Positions 1 to 9,425 of a stretch of DNA of 38,871 nt are shown here, in pieces. A model generated the notes under the pieces. It worked only from the letters and a program-made list of their open reading frames with translations, ran no database searches and was not told the origin of the DNA. Numbering within the stretch: position 1 is the stretch's first letter; each line of letters starts with the position of its first letter. The translations under genes and the position numbers were made by a program. Source of the DNA: Planctomycetota bacterium. Lineage in GTDB: Bacteria > Planctomycetota > UBA1135 > GCA-002686595. The DNA is taken from positions 1 through 38,871 of the forward strand of contig CANKOY010000037.1 of NCBI GenBank assembly GCA_947484275.1, in the 5' to 3' direction.

Positions 1-81
1 ATCTGTGGGAGTAGTGGTACTTCGTCGAGTTCACGTGAGCTGGCCACGGCGGCACGCGCGCGCGTCCGGTAGACTGTCCCC

Positions 82-792
82 ATGGGTCGACAATGGCTAC
101 AGAAGAAGCGTGACATCAACGCCAACAAGCGCTCGAAGATGACGAGCAAACTCGTGCGCGAGATCACCATCGCGGCGAAGCTCGGAGCGCCCGATCCGAG
201 CATGAACGCGCGACTCGCGGTCGCAGTCGAGGCGGCGCGCAAGCTGTCCGTGTCGAACGACGTAATCTCGCGGGCGATCAAAAAGGTCGCTGGCGGCGGC
301 GACGGCTCTGCGGAGCTCGTGCTGGTCACCTACGAGGGCATGTCGCCCCAGGGCGTGCCCGTGATCATCGAGTGCCTGACTGACAACCGCAATCGCACGG
401 CGCCGGACATGCGCGCACTGTTTCGCGCGGGCCAACTCGGAGCCAAGGTGATGTTCTTCTTTGATCACCTCGGGATGATCGAAGCTACGCAGGCGACTGC
501 AGGACTCGACCTGGAGACCGTCGCCATCGAGGCGGGCGCGCAGGACTTCGAGGCGACCGAGGCTCTCGGTGGCGAGGACGAAGGCAGCGCGGGTCGCTTC
601 TACACCGATCCGAAGGACCTGGATTCGACGACGGCATATTTGCGCGCGAACGGCTGGTCCGTGGTCCAGTCGGAAATGGGCTACAGGCCGAAAGAACCGG
701 CGAAGCTCGCCCCGGAAGTTCGTGAAGCGCACGAGGCCTTCCTCGAGACGATCGACGACCACGACGACTGCCACCGCATCTACACGGCGTAA
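82..792 (+). CDS. YebC/PmpR-family regulator, YeeN-like subgroup
   Basis: 236-residue protein of the YebC/PmpR/TACO1 family. Family members act as transcriptional regulators or as translation factors that relieve ribosome stalling. The N-terminus (MGRQW, then a K/R-rich helical stretch) resembles E. coli YeeN more than YebC, which starts MAGHSKW. Family features visible in order are PDPSMNARLAVAVEAAR (about 39-53), the GGG linker near 71, the YEGMSPQGVPVIIECLTDNRNRT core (about 84-106), the FDHLGMI strand (about 127-133) and a C-terminal acidic helix ending DDHDDCHRIYTA. Length is normal and the ATG start matches the family N-terminus. It is monocistronic here, since the next gene converges on it. 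Family assignment is firm; cellular role is inferred only from the family. Confidence 0.93.
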   Translation: MGRQWLQKKRDINANKRSKMTSKLVREITIAAKLGAPDPSMNARLAVAVEAARKLSVSNDVISRAIKKVAGGGDGSAELVLVTYEGMSPQGVPVIIECLTDNRNRTAPDMRALFRAGQLGAKVMFFFDHLGMIEATQATAGLDLETVAIEAGAQDFEATEALGGEDEGSAGRFYTDPKDLDSTTAYLRANGWSVVQSEMGYRPKEPAKLAPEVREAHEAFLETIDDHDDCHRIYTA

Positions 793-1028
793 GCCCAGAG
801 CCATATCGCTCGCGCTCCCCGCTTGGTGGACGAACTCCTCAATTCGCCCTCGTGGAAGCGCTTACGCTGGCCATCCACGGCTTCCAGCACCTCCTGCAAG
901 GCGTTGGCCAGCGGGAAGGACGTCAGCGTTCGTCCAATGGGCGCTGCGCGCGGAGTCGAAACACAACCGTGCGGAAGCTCCGGCAAATGCGGCGCAAAGG
1001 TGCTCCGTGAGCACGCGTCGCGTTGCCG

Positions 1029-2294
1029 TCACTTCGCCCGGTCTGCCGAACCGAGCCAGCGGCATGCCGCGGCCACAACGGGATCGTCCGCCGCGCCGAA
1101 ACGGTTCCAGTCGATCGCAACCGCCTCATCGGGCGGGATGACACCTTCGTAGCGCGCACCTGTGCGGTCGGCTTGGACGGTCACCGTCAGCACAATCAAT
1201 GCGCCGTCAGCGAGCGCTTTTGTCGTGCTCCCGATCGGTACGCCGCGCGTGCCTTCGCCGAACCGACGCGCGCGCGCACGGCCACCGAAAGCTACCACCA
1301 GCGCTTCGCCGGCCTGTGCAGTCATCGGCCCGGTGAGCACCGCGACAGGCAGGTCGTCGCGCAGGGGGTGCGGGCTCGGGACGTTGGCGAGCTCGTAGCC
1401 CTCGAAAATCGCTGAACCGCGTTCCGCGTCGTAGCTCCAATCGGAGCTGGCGTGGGAACTGACGTAGGCCCCGAGCTTGCCGGTACCCGCGAGCGGACCG
1501 ATGCTGGCCAGCAGCGGCTCCACGCTGCCGCCCGAGTTGCGCCGTAGATCAACGATGCAACCGCGCAGCGTGCCATCGTCAAGTTGGCCGAGCAGCTCGT
1601 GCACCGCGTCGTCGTAGTTCGCGGCTTTGGGGCCGCTGACGCCGGGCAGTTCGAGGTAGGCGATGCTTCCGTCAAGCAGGCGTCCCGTCGGTGCCAGGTA
1701 CTCGTCGAAAATTGCGAGCGGAACTTGCACTTCGCGCGGTTCCGCGGAGCCGGTGCGAACGGTGAGGCTCAGCGGCCCGGTGCTGCGGTCTTGGAGTTGG
1801 CCGCTTCGGAACAGGCGATCGAATTCGAAGCGCGGCAAGTCGGCGAATCCGGTCACCCCCTTCACTGCGACAATGCAATCGCCGAGGGCCAGGCCCGCCG
1901 CTTCCGCCGGGCTGCCCGGGAAGACCTGCGCGACGATTGCCGCGCGAGGCACGACGAGCAGACCGGTCGATTTCGCCGGACGCTTGGTGGACATCAACTT
2001 CGCGGCCTCAGGGTCGAGTAGCCGACCGTGCTTGTCGCCGAGAGTGGCGAGCGCGTCGCGGATCGCGGGGTAGGTGTCAGCGGGTGTCTTCGCCCCAGAC
2101 GCGGCGATCGCCGTCAGCGCCTTGGTGTGGAGCGCCTCCCAGTCGGTCGAGTAGACACGTGAGCCCTCCTCGATCTGGTCGAGCGCGGACTCGAGGTAGA
2201 CCACGGCCTCCGACGAAGCCTCGGACGCCTGTGTCTGCGCGCGAGCCAGGCCAGTGAAGAGGATGAGCGACGCAGTGGCTAGGTAGGTAGGCAT
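1029..2294 (-). CDS. Secreted S41-type (PDZ/TSPc) protease-like protein lacking the catalytic serine
   Basis: 421 residues from ATG 2294, chosen because it begins a signal peptide (MPTYLATASLILFTGLARAQ). Longer upstream starts give a non-signal N-terminus. Residues about 80-110 hold a helical segment with H89 (GDKHGRLL), about 110-190 a PDZ-like domain (VFPGSPAEAAGLALGD) and about 205-390 the C-terminal processing-protease core (IAYLELPGV, CIVDLRRNSGG, VAVLTGP). The nucleophile motif, normally T-x-S-[AS]-[GA]-E, reads T-A-Q-A-G-E at 325-330, so Gln327 sits where S41 enzymes have serine. The rest of the fold, including GEGTRG and the ADG-x-LTVTVQADRTG strands, is well kept. The protein is probably periplasmic and may bind peptides rather than cleave them. 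The fold is confident; loss of activity is inferred. Confidence 0.85.
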   Translation of the reverse strand: MPTYLATASLILFTGLARAQTQASEASSEAVVYLESALDQIEEGSRVYSTDWEALHTKALTAIAASGAKTPADTYPAIRDALATLGDKHGRLLDPEAAKLMSTKRPAKSTGLLVVPRAAIVAQVFPGSPAEAAGLALGDCIVAVKGVTGFADLPRFEFDRLFRSGQLQDRSTGPLSLTVRTGSAEPREVQVPLAIFDEYLAPTGRLLDGSIAYLELPGVSGPKAANYDDAVHELLGQLDDGTLRGCIVDLRRNSGGSVEPLLASIGPLAGTGKLGAYVSSHASSDWSYDAERGSAIFEGYELANVPSPHPLRDDLPVAVLTGPMTAQAGEALVVAFGGRARARRFGEGTRGVPIGSTTKALADGALIVLTVTVQADRTGARYEGVIPPDEAVAIDWNRFGAADDPVVAAACRWLGSADRAK

Positions 2295-2733
2295 GGCGTG
2301 TGGATTCGCCGATCGTCGGCACTCCCCAGGAAAATTGCAAGGACACCGCAGCGACGGCGACGGCCCCCATCCCCCACCGGGGTCCAAGGGTGACGGCAGG
2401 ATCAGGGCCTTTGAAGTCCAGTCCGTCGTCGCTCTGGGGGTGACCGATGCCGCCGCTCGCGCTGCTGCCGTGGAAATTGTCGACGACGCGAAGATCTCGA
2501 CTCGCTTCGCCACAGGATCGGCGTGTTTGCGCAGCGCACTGCGCTCAACAACCAGCGCCCGGACGTCCTCTCGAACGCGCTAGGAAGCGCTGCAAGAAAG
2601 CTGCGGGAGCGAGGCACGTTCCATTCAGGACCAACTCGCAGCTGTCGATCATTGCGCTCGAGGCAGTCCACCGAGGTGAACTGGCCTTCACATCCCGCGT
2701 TGGAACAAGCGACTCACAAGCCGTAAATCGCTC
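2295..2733. other. Gene-free stretch between S41-like and M14 genes
   Basis: 439 bases without a convincing gene. They separate the leftward M14 carboxypeptidase (stop at 2734) from the leftward S41-like gene (start 2294). A GC-rich repeat copy lies at 2371-2425, about 77 bases upstream of the S41-like start. The only other structure seen is a short dyad near 2533 (AGCGCA, one base, TGCGCT). No clear terminator with a U-run was found. Confidence 0.5.
2371..2425. repeat. GC-rich 55-bp dispersed repeat, copy A
   Basis: Begins CCCCCACCGGGG and contains GGCAGGATCAGGG 24 bases in. Copy B at 7391-7445 aligns over the full 55 bases without gaps. A weaker copy C lies at 15949-16003. Copies A and B lie upstream of leftward genes for secreted proteins. 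Function unknown; it could be a regulatory element or a small mobile or structured repeat. Confidence 0.6.
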
Positions 2734-5184
2734 TCACGGAATCATCAGCTTCGCCCAGTTCGAACTCTGCACCCCTGCGCCGCTTCCGACGAAGGCGCGG
2801 AAGTAAAACGTCTTTCCGGCCCATTGCGCGCCCGTGGGAATGCTGACGCTCAACTCCGCGAGCCGGCTGGCGGGAACCACCCCAGTGATCGCCTGCCCGG
2901 CCCAAGCGTGTGACACGAATGCCTGGCCGCTCGGCGGCGGCACCTGCGAGGAAAAGGCAACTCTGATCGGCGCGCCCGCAGGACCGGTGACATTGAAGCG
3001 CACGGCCGAGCCCTGCACAACCGTGCCATAGATATTGAGACGCGGGGCACTATCGAAGATCTCGAGCTTCAACTCGTCGATCGCAGCTTCCACAATCGAG
3101 CCAGAACCCGTATCGCTCGCGACGAAGCGCAACCGCATGCGGTCCGTATGCGGCACGAAGTCGCTGACGCGAAACGCGGTGTTGGTCCAGGCGTTTGCGG
3201 TGGCCGTCACATTTTCCAGCGGCGTCCAGTTCGTGCCTCCGTTGTTCGAAATCGAGACGGCAAAGGTGTCGTCGAGCGTCGAGAAGTTCGCGAACCAGCG
3301 CTGGTACGACAGCGTTGCCGCGCCGACGCCCGACAAATCAAAGATAGGAGACAACAAGGTCGTCGCTCCACCGTCGACATCGTCCGTGCCAGCGCTGCCT
3401 CCGCCGTTTCCGGTGACGAACGCGTTCAAGCCAGGCGCCGGCGTAGCGTCATCCTCGGGGTTGCAAGGCGAACCGGAGCTGTTTGTTCCGATCGGGTCGC
3501 CGCGGACCCAGATGCCGGTCGTGGCCGTATCGCCGGCCACACCCCGGGTCCAACCCAGATCCGTCTCGACCGTGTCGCGCAGGAATGGAATAGGCTCGCC
3601 GAGTTGTACGTTCGAAGCGAACGTCTGAGTGTAGCCCTCGTAGGTGATCGTCACGTCGACGTCGAGCTGAGCGCCGCCCTGCGCGCTCGGCAGGATCAAG
3701 AGCCGCAGCGGATTCGCGTTGTGATCGAGCTGTGCGAACGAACCGATAGAACCCAGCGCCACCGAGCCGGTGGTGATCTGCGCATCGGGGCTCGTGCAGA
3801 CCAGGCCAACGTTCACCGACCCAGTCGTCGCCGCGCGGCCCGAATTGCGCGCGACCACTTGCCATTCGACGCTCTCGCCGGCTTCGAAGTAACCGTCGCC
3901 GTCGCCGATCTCGGTGCGCGCGAGAGACAACTGGCGCACGTACGCTCCGGCGGCGAGCGCAAGGCGCTGGAAGCCGAGCAGGTTCTCCTCTGCCAGGGGA
4001 ATGATGCGCGAAGTCGGCGGCCAGAATCCGTCGGTGTCGCTGCCGATCTCGGTCGTCCATGACATCGTGCCCCGGACATTGTGATCCCAATCGACGGCCA
4101 CGCCGTTGGCGAGATACAGCGTCGGGCCGATCGGGCCGATCAGGTATTGATTGACTTCGGTCGACAGTGCGGACACTTCCAAGTAGTGCGCGTTGTTCGC
4201 CGGGTTGAGCACCGCGTAGCCGTATGGATGCATCCACAGATTCGAGTACGTGTGAACCGAATTCGAGGTGCTGAAGTTGCGCTGTGTGCAGAACGCAATC
4301 ATCGCGGCAATCTCCGGTTCGCTCGAGGGCGCGGTGCCACGATACGTCTCGGAAGAACTCGTCGGGCTCGAACCGGTATTGTCGAAGCCCCACTTCTCCG
4401 GCCAATTGCGATTCGGATCGACGCCGAACGTGCCGCCGCCGTTGACGCGCCTGTTCTTGCGCCACATTCCGCCACCGCCTGGATTGGTGGACTGGTTGTA
4501 GACATAGCCGTCGGGGTTGACGCACGGGATGAAGAAGATCTCGCGCTCGTTGACGAGATACGTCGCGAGCGGATCGGTGCCGTACTGCACGCACAGCCAA
4601 AGCGCTAGCCAGAGCGTTGCCTGCATGGCTTCCGGCTCGCGCGCATGATGCATGGCATCGAAGCGCACCTCGGGTTCGCCCTCGTCGACACCGGCATTGT
4701 CAGAGATCTTGATCATCCAAAGCTGCCGACCCTCGCCCGTCGTGCCGATCGAAGCCTTGGGAGTGACGATTGACGGATAGGCAGTCGCGATCTGGTCGAG
4801 CACGCTCTCGACCTGCGCGAACGTGTAGTACCCGCCCATTCCGCCGGACGCGAATGGCGGAACAAGCCAGGTGCCGTAGGGACCGCCGGCCTCGGGAGCC
4901 GTGGTCAGCCGCGAGGCGTAGAACGTCTCCAGATCGTCGATGACGACCCGGTAGGGCACACCGAGTCGGCGCAAGGTCGCGCGCTCATCCGGCCCGGCGG
5001 CGAACTCGACACCGCCGTCGCGCAAATGCGAAGCGTGATCGATGCTGAGCTCGCCGATCAACGCCGGCCGCGCTCTCATGGCGGCGCCTTCGATGGCGAT
5101 CAGCTGGTGCGCAGGCTCGCGCAGGTCGGTGGCTTGCGGAACGAGCGCGAGGAGCAGGGCGAGGTGCGGGAACAGCATGGGCAA
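2734..5184 (-). CDS. Secreted M14 zinc carboxypeptidase with C-terminal beta-sandwich domains
   Basis: 816 residues starting with a signal peptide (MPMLFPHLALLLALVPQA), then a propeptide-like region to about 110. The peptidase domain spans about 118-425. Zinc ligands are H180 and E183 (HAREPE) and H311 (SVHTYSNLWMHPYGY). The carboxylate-binding NRNW is at about 258-261 and the catalytic glutamate E379 lies in WTTEIGSDTDGFWP. This is the carboxypeptidase T/A arrangement, so it should remove C-terminal residues from peptides outside the cytoplasm. Beyond about 425 come beta-rich modules: a CARDB-like stretch, a MAM/immune-inhibitor-like jelly roll (LLSPIFDLSG...LSYQRWF, about 610-720) and a terminal module of about 100 residues ending NWAKLMIP. 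All catalytic residues are present. It probably serves protein scavenging alongside the other secreted enzymes nearby. Confidence 0.93.
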   Translation of the reverse strand: MPMLFPHLALLLALVPQATDLREPAHQLIAIEGAAMRARPALIGELSIDHASHLRDGGVEFAAGPDERATLRRLGVPYRVVIDDLETFYASRLTTAPEAGGPYGTWLVPPFASGGMGGYYTFAQVESVLDQIATAYPSIVTPKASIGTTGEGRQLWMIKISDNAGVDEGEPEVRFDAMHHAREPEAMQATLWLALWLCVQYGTDPLATYLVNEREIFFIPCVNPDGYVYNQSTNPGGGGMWRKNRRVNGGGTFGVDPNRNWPEKWGFDNTGSSPTSSSETYRGTAPSSEPEIAAMIAFCTQRNFSTSNSVHTYSNLWMHPYGYAVLNPANNAHYLEVSALSTEVNQYLIGPIGPTLYLANGVAVDWDHNVRGTMSWTTEIGSDTDGFWPPTSRIIPLAEENLLGFQRLALAAGAYVRQLSLARTEIGDGDGYFEAGESVEWQVVARNSGRAATTGSVNVGLVCTSPDAQITTGSVALGSIGSFAQLDHNANPLRLLILPSAQGGAQLDVDVTITYEGYTQTFASNVQLGEPIPFLRDTVETDLGWTRGVAGDTATTGIWVRGDPIGTNSSGSPCNPEDDATPAPGLNAFVTGNGGGSAGTDDVDGGATTLLSPIFDLSGVGAATLSYQRWFANFSTLDDTFAVSISNNGGTNWTPLENVTATANAWTNTAFRVSDFVPHTDRMRLRFVASDTGSGSIVEAAIDELKLEIFDSAPRLNIYGTVVQGSAVRFNVTGPAGAPIRVAFSSQVPPPSGQAFVSHAWAGQAITGVVPASRLAELSVSIPTGAQWAGKTFYFRAFVGSGAGVQSSNWAKLMIP

Positions 5185-5545
5185 CGTCGATAGGCGACCA
5201 GGGGGGGAGGCAAAGATCGCTTGATCCTATTCTTCTTGGGCGCGCCGGGTCGGGGCATGAGGGAAGTTCCCTGGTCTATCTCCCCCGGGCGGGGTAGTCA
5301 GTCCTCAAAAGGCCCGCGCTACCAAGCCCTCGATGCGTTTCGTGTACTCGCCGTACTCGCGATTTCGTTCGCGCAGATGGCGCTACTCGAGAGAGACTCG
5401 CGTGCGCGTTCCCGCGGTCACGGCCAGGCGCGAGTGCGCCAGCAATGGAGCAGCATCGGTCGGGATCAGCGCTCGCTCGGCATTCACCGATGAGAAGCAT
5501 ACTGAATCCCGGGTGCTCACTCGTACGCAGTCCGACTCCGCAATT
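5185..5545. other. Gene-free stretch upstream of M14 carboxypeptidase
   Basis: 361 bases between two leftward genes. It should hold the promoter of the M14 gene. A small dyad AGGGAA-G-TTCCCT lies around 5260-5272, about 80 bases upstream of the M14 start, and could be an operator. A C-run/G-run (CCCCCGGGCGGGG) follows near 5282. No gene or clear terminator recognised. Confidence 0.4.
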
Positions 5546-7213
5546 CTAGTTGCAGAACGTGACCGACAATCCGTTCGACAAATCGGCACCGGCCGGCGCC
5601 ATCGACGGGTCGCGATACCAAAACTGGAAGCGCCACGTCTGACCGGCCGATATCACGCTCGACGAGAGCGTCGGGTTCGTGAAGTCGAGCGCATAGGCGG
5701 CATTCCCCGTGCCACTGGTCTGAACGCCAGGCAGCCGCCGCACTGGAGGACCCACGCACAAGAAACCGTTGGAGAGCGGGAGCTGAGTCGCAACGGGACT
5801 GAATAGGAAAAGGCCCGGCTTTAGGTTGGGAGCTCCGCTGATGGCGAGCACGAGAGCGTTGGCCGAATGGCTGACGCTGCCCGACCAGCCCATCAGCGCT
5901 CCCGAGCCCACCGAGTTCGGCGATGTGACACAGAAACTCTCAGGAGTCAGACACGGCCGATAGCGCGTGCAGCGGAACACGCGCTTGCTGCCCGCGCCCG
6001 TCGGAAACGGGTTCTGGTACTGCCACACCGTCTGCCCCGCGGCGGTGACTTCGAAGAACAAACCCGTGGTGCCCTCGCAGATCAACGTGTTTCCGTTGGC
6101 CAGTCGCTGCGTGCCTGAAATGTTGCTCGAGTAGAAGCTCGTCGGGACCGCTGCAGTGTAATTCCAGCTGACCTGCGCTGGCCCAAAGGCCGTGCCCGGC
6201 GTGTGCGCGTAGTTCCCCTGCGCATCGACGGCCGGCGTGATTTGTTCGATCGTCGAAAAGGCCCCCTGCGGCCGATTCAGTCCGTTGTTGAACACGAGAA
6301 TGTCGCCGGCGCCGGGCAAACCTGCATCGATCCACTGCGCGTTGTGCTGTCCGAACAGCTTCTTGTCCGCAGCCGTGCCCGCGTCGTACGCCTGCGGATT
6401 TCCCCATCGATACAGGAGGTCGCCGCCGCGTCCGCTGTTGCCGCCGCTATGGCCGGCCGCCTCCGCGCTCGTCGTGCTGTGATCGATGACCCAGATTTCG
6501 TTTTGGTTGTGACTGCTGAGGAGGATCTGATCGAACGTTTCGTTGTACGTGATCGAATTGACGTGGTTCCAATCGCCCTGTTGAACCGTCTGTGGCGGAT
6601 AGTTCAAGTCGATCAGCTCCGGGTGATTAGCAACGACGCCAAAGTTCGCCTTGCTCGCGTCGAAGTCCTGGATCAGGTGATCCCATACATGCCATTCCCA
6701 GACGATGGTCCCGCCGCTGGACCCGCTTGGTTGGACTTCAATAATGTGATCGGGCGCGAAAGTCGGACCGACAAGAAAGGCTGGATTGCGGCCGGCGGCA
6801 ATCGCCTGGGCGCTGGTCAGGTACTCCCACGCGATCATCAACACGTTGCCGTTGGGCAACATCGCGACGTCGTGGTGTTGCAGGTGCGCGGAAGTCGCGT
6901 ATTGGAAATTCCACAGTAGCGTGCCATCCCATGCGACGCGCTGTACGCCGCCACCAGAGCCTCCGACCGTGCCCTGGAGGTGGAGCGTGCGCAGCAATTC
7001 GTTGTTGTCCAAGAGATAGACCGAGTTCCCAGGTTCGTTGGTTCCCGACCAGGAGTGGAACACGGCCCCGCTGTTGTCGATCAGGTAGGTAGTCGTCGAA
7101 CTCAATGGCTGAAACAACGTCAGCCCTTCCCATGGCGTCTGGGCCGGGGAGACCCGCGCGAGACAGGCGGGTACGAGCAAGACCAGGAATCGGACGAGCG
7201 TGGAATTCTGCAT
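5546..7213 (-). CDS. Secreted arylsulfotransferase-like (ASST) beta-propeller protein with planctomycete C-terminal module
   Basis: 555 residues from ATG 7213, which opens a signal peptide (MQNSTLVRFLVLLVPACLA...SPAQ); a start at 7282 would add a polar extension. The body matches the arylsulfotransferase family, with repeated propeller blades such as TTYLIDNSGAVFHSW, HHDVAMLPNGNVLMIAWE, WNHVNSITYNETFDQILLSSHNQNEIWVID, and GQHNAQWIDAGLPGAGDILVFNNG. Family enzymes move sulfate between phenolic compounds in the periplasm, but many homologues are uncharacterised. The last 125 or so residues form the secreted-protein module shared with four other proteins here, ending WYRDPSMAPAGADLSNGLSVTFCN. Here it lacks the second conserved cysteine. 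Stop codon is TAG. Family call is good; substrate unknown. Confidence 0.8.
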   Translation of the reverse strand: MQNSTLVRFLVLLVPACLARVSPAQTPWEGLTLFQPLSSTTTYLIDNSGAVFHSWSGTNEPGNSVYLLDNNELLRTLHLQGTVGGSGGGVQRVAWDGTLLWNFQYATSAHLQHHDVAMLPNGNVLMIAWEYLTSAQAIAAGRNPAFLVGPTFAPDHIIEVQPSGSSGGTIVWEWHVWDHLIQDFDASKANFGVVANHPELIDLNYPPQTVQQGDWNHVNSITYNETFDQILLSSHNQNEIWVIDHSTTSAEAAGHSGGNSGRGGDLLYRWGNPQAYDAGTAADKKLFGQHNAQWIDAGLPGAGDILVFNNGLNRPQGAFSTIEQITPAVDAQGNYAHTPGTAFGPAQVSWNYTAAVPTSFYSSNISGTQRLANGNTLICEGTTGLFFEVTAAGQTVWQYQNPFPTGAGSKRVFRCTRYRPCLTPESFCVTSPNSVGSGALMGWSGSVSHSANALVLAISGAPNLKPGLFLFSPVATQLPLSNGFLCVGPPVRRLPGVQTSGTGNAAYALDFTNPTLSSSVISAGQTWRFQFWYRDPSMAPAGADLSNGLSVTFCN

Positions 7214-7390
7214 GGCCGGTACAAAACCCCGACGCTCGCGCAGCGTTCCGGGGACTTCGTTTTTCGCATGCAGGCCCTGCATCGAATCGCTCGGCGCTGG
7301 GCCTGGCTCCGTTAGGGGTCATCGGCGACCAGCCGCCAGTCACGCCACGACCCGCGGGACCGGGCGAAAATGGCCGCTTCACGGCGCGCA

Positions 7391-7445
7391 CCCCCACCGG
7401 GGGGCCCACTGGCCGGCAGGATCAGGGGCCTGCAAGTCAGATCCG
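7391..7445. repeat. GC-rich 55-bp dispersed repeat, copy B
   Basis: Shares the opening CCCCCACCGGGG, the core GGCAGGATCAGGG and a downstream AAGTC with copy A, in identical register over 55 bases. It lies between divergent genes, 178 bases upstream of the leftward arylsulfotransferase-like gene and 116 bases upstream of the rightward beta-propeller gene, so it could affect either. Confidence 0.6.
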
Positions 7446-7560
7446 CCCGCGATGGTCGGGGGCGGCCCCACCCGAGACGGACTGGACCCCGCAGCGAATC
7501 TCGGTGACACTCGTTGTCGTCGCTGTGGGCTTCAAGCCTGCCCGACTGGAGGATGCAATT

Positions 7561-9326
7561 GTGGATACGACCGTTGCCCAACTCCTGCGCATCTCGGCCG
7601 CGCTTGCCCTGCTCGCGACCGCCGCCAGCGCACAGCTACCATACTCGAGTCGCGTCACCACGCGCATCGACGGCAGACAAATCGGGCCGAGCCTGACGTT
7701 CCCGGACCACTCCGGGCTGATCGAGTCGATGTCCGACGACGGCCGTTTCGTCGTGTTCTTCGAGTACCTGGAACCAGTCCCTCCACTGTTCAGCTACTCG
7801 GACGTCCGCTTGCTCGACCGCGCCAACGGGACGCAGGCCCCGATCGCGCTCGGCATGGGCGGAGCGCCGCTCGACGCGGACCTCGGCTGGGTGCACATCA
7901 GCGGCGACGGGAACCGCGTCTTCTTCGAATGCTACGCGACCAACCTGCCCGGTGGGATCAGCTTGCTGAACGGCGGCCTATTCCTGAGCGATCGCGCATC
8001 GGGGCAATTGAGCCGCGTGAGCCAGGGCATTGGCGGCGCCGAGCCCGACGATACGAGTTACATCGGGTACACATCAACGGATGGCCGGTTCGTGACCATG
8101 TCCTCGTGGGCCACCAACCTGGTTCTCAGCGACAACAACAACACGGGCGACCTGTTCCTCGTCGACCTGCAGGCCGGGACGACCGCGCGCGCGAGCCTGA
8201 GCAATTCAGGCGCGGAATCGAACGGCGAGTCCTATGGCGGTCCGCTCTCGCAGAACGGCCGATTCGTCGCGTTCGACAACGGGGGCGACGATCTTGATCC
8301 CGCGGACTCCAACGGTCAGACGAGCGACGTGTACCTGCGCGACATGCTGCTCGGCACCACCGAACTCATCAGCGTGACGCCGGCGGGGTCGCGGGCAACG
8401 CGGACTCCCGTTCCCTCTGGGTATCCGACGACGGCCGCTTCGTCGCCTTCACGAGCGACGCTGACGACATCCTCCCTGGTGACTTGAACGCAAAGAACGA
8501 CGTGTTCCTGCGCGATCGCCAGCTCGGGGTCACAACTTACGTGGTGCTCTCGTCCTCCGGTGCGCAACTCGACGACTACGTCGGCGCGCGCTTCTCCGCC
8601 AATGGGCGCTTTGTAGCGTTCTCGACGCGGGCGACCAACGCGGTTCCCGGAGACACGAACCAGTTGGATGACCTATTCGTGCGCGACCTTTTCACGTCGA
8701 CGACGGAGCTTCTATCGCTGACGCCCACCGGCGCGCAGGTGTCGCAGCCCAGTGCCAGCTACGGCGGCTTCACCGTGCCAGCCGCGCTCTCGAGCGACGG
8801 CCGCTGGCTCGCGTTCTACTCCGACTACTCGGATCTGGTCGCCGGCGATTCGAACGGGACAATCGACGGCTTCGTGCTCGAACGCCAGCCCACGGTCGCA
8901 CCGGTCACCACCTATTGCCCTGCGAAGGTGACCTCTACCGGCTGCACGCCGGTGATCACCTCCGCCGGCGAACCGCGCGCGAGCGGGTTCGATTCCTTCT
9001 ACGTCAGCGCGTCGAAAGTGCGCGCCGCGACCCGCGGTGCGTTTTCGTGGAGCCTCGCGGCAGCGTCGACGCCCTTCGGCGGCGGAACCTTGTGCGTCGC
9101 GGCACCGTATCGCTTCGAGGGCGTCGCATCGGGGACTTACGGCGGCACCGGCCGACCGTGCAATCAGGGCCAGTTCGTGTTCAAGCCCTCGCACGCCTTC
9201 TTCGCCACGCATTCGCTGACGCCCGGAACGACGATCTTCGCGCAGTTCCTCTCGCGCGACAACGGCTTCGCGCCGCCTAACAACATTGGCCTGACGGACG
9301 CAATCGCGTTCACCATCGCTCCGTAG
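7561..9326 (+). pseudogene. Secreted WD40-like (PD40/TolB-type) beta-propeller protein, frameshifted
   Basis: Start GTG 7561 follows a good ribosome site (GGAGG, 8-base spacer) and opens a signal peptide (VDTTVAQLLRISAALALLATAASAQ). Repeats of the form DGRFV(V/A)F...(D)N...GDxFLxD run through the body, giving roughly six to seven blades. The first frame runs to a stop at 8487 and the blade pattern continues in another frame to 9326. The two meet at a four-G run at 8385-8388, where one extra G would restore VTPAGGVAGNADSRSLWVSDDGRFVAF. The repaired protein would have about 588 residues. It ends with the shared secreted module (YCPAKVTSTGCTP..., LSRDNGFAPPN..., LTDAIAFTIAP) with four cysteines. 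This is a recent frameshift, a slippage-prone switch, or a sequencing or assembly error in a homopolymer. Confidence 0.85.
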
Positions 9327-9425
9327 AGTTGGCTGGCCGAAAGACCGGCGCTGGTCGCGATCATTCAGGACAGTGGATGCCGCAGGCGCTGCGCCCGGTT
9401 GCGTCAACAGCTGGTTCGCGCGGCG

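Noticed and set aside
780..986. Minus-strand 68-codon frame with a stretch faintly like the C-terminus of zinc alcohol dehydrogenases
   Set aside because: The similarity is short and no upstream domain exists in any frame; not enough for a gene or pseudogene call.
5311..5390. Plus-strand stretch reading YQALDAFRVLAVLAISFAQ, reminiscent of an acyltransferase start
   Set aside because: The frame ends soon after with no further membrane segments; could be chance in GC-rich DNA.
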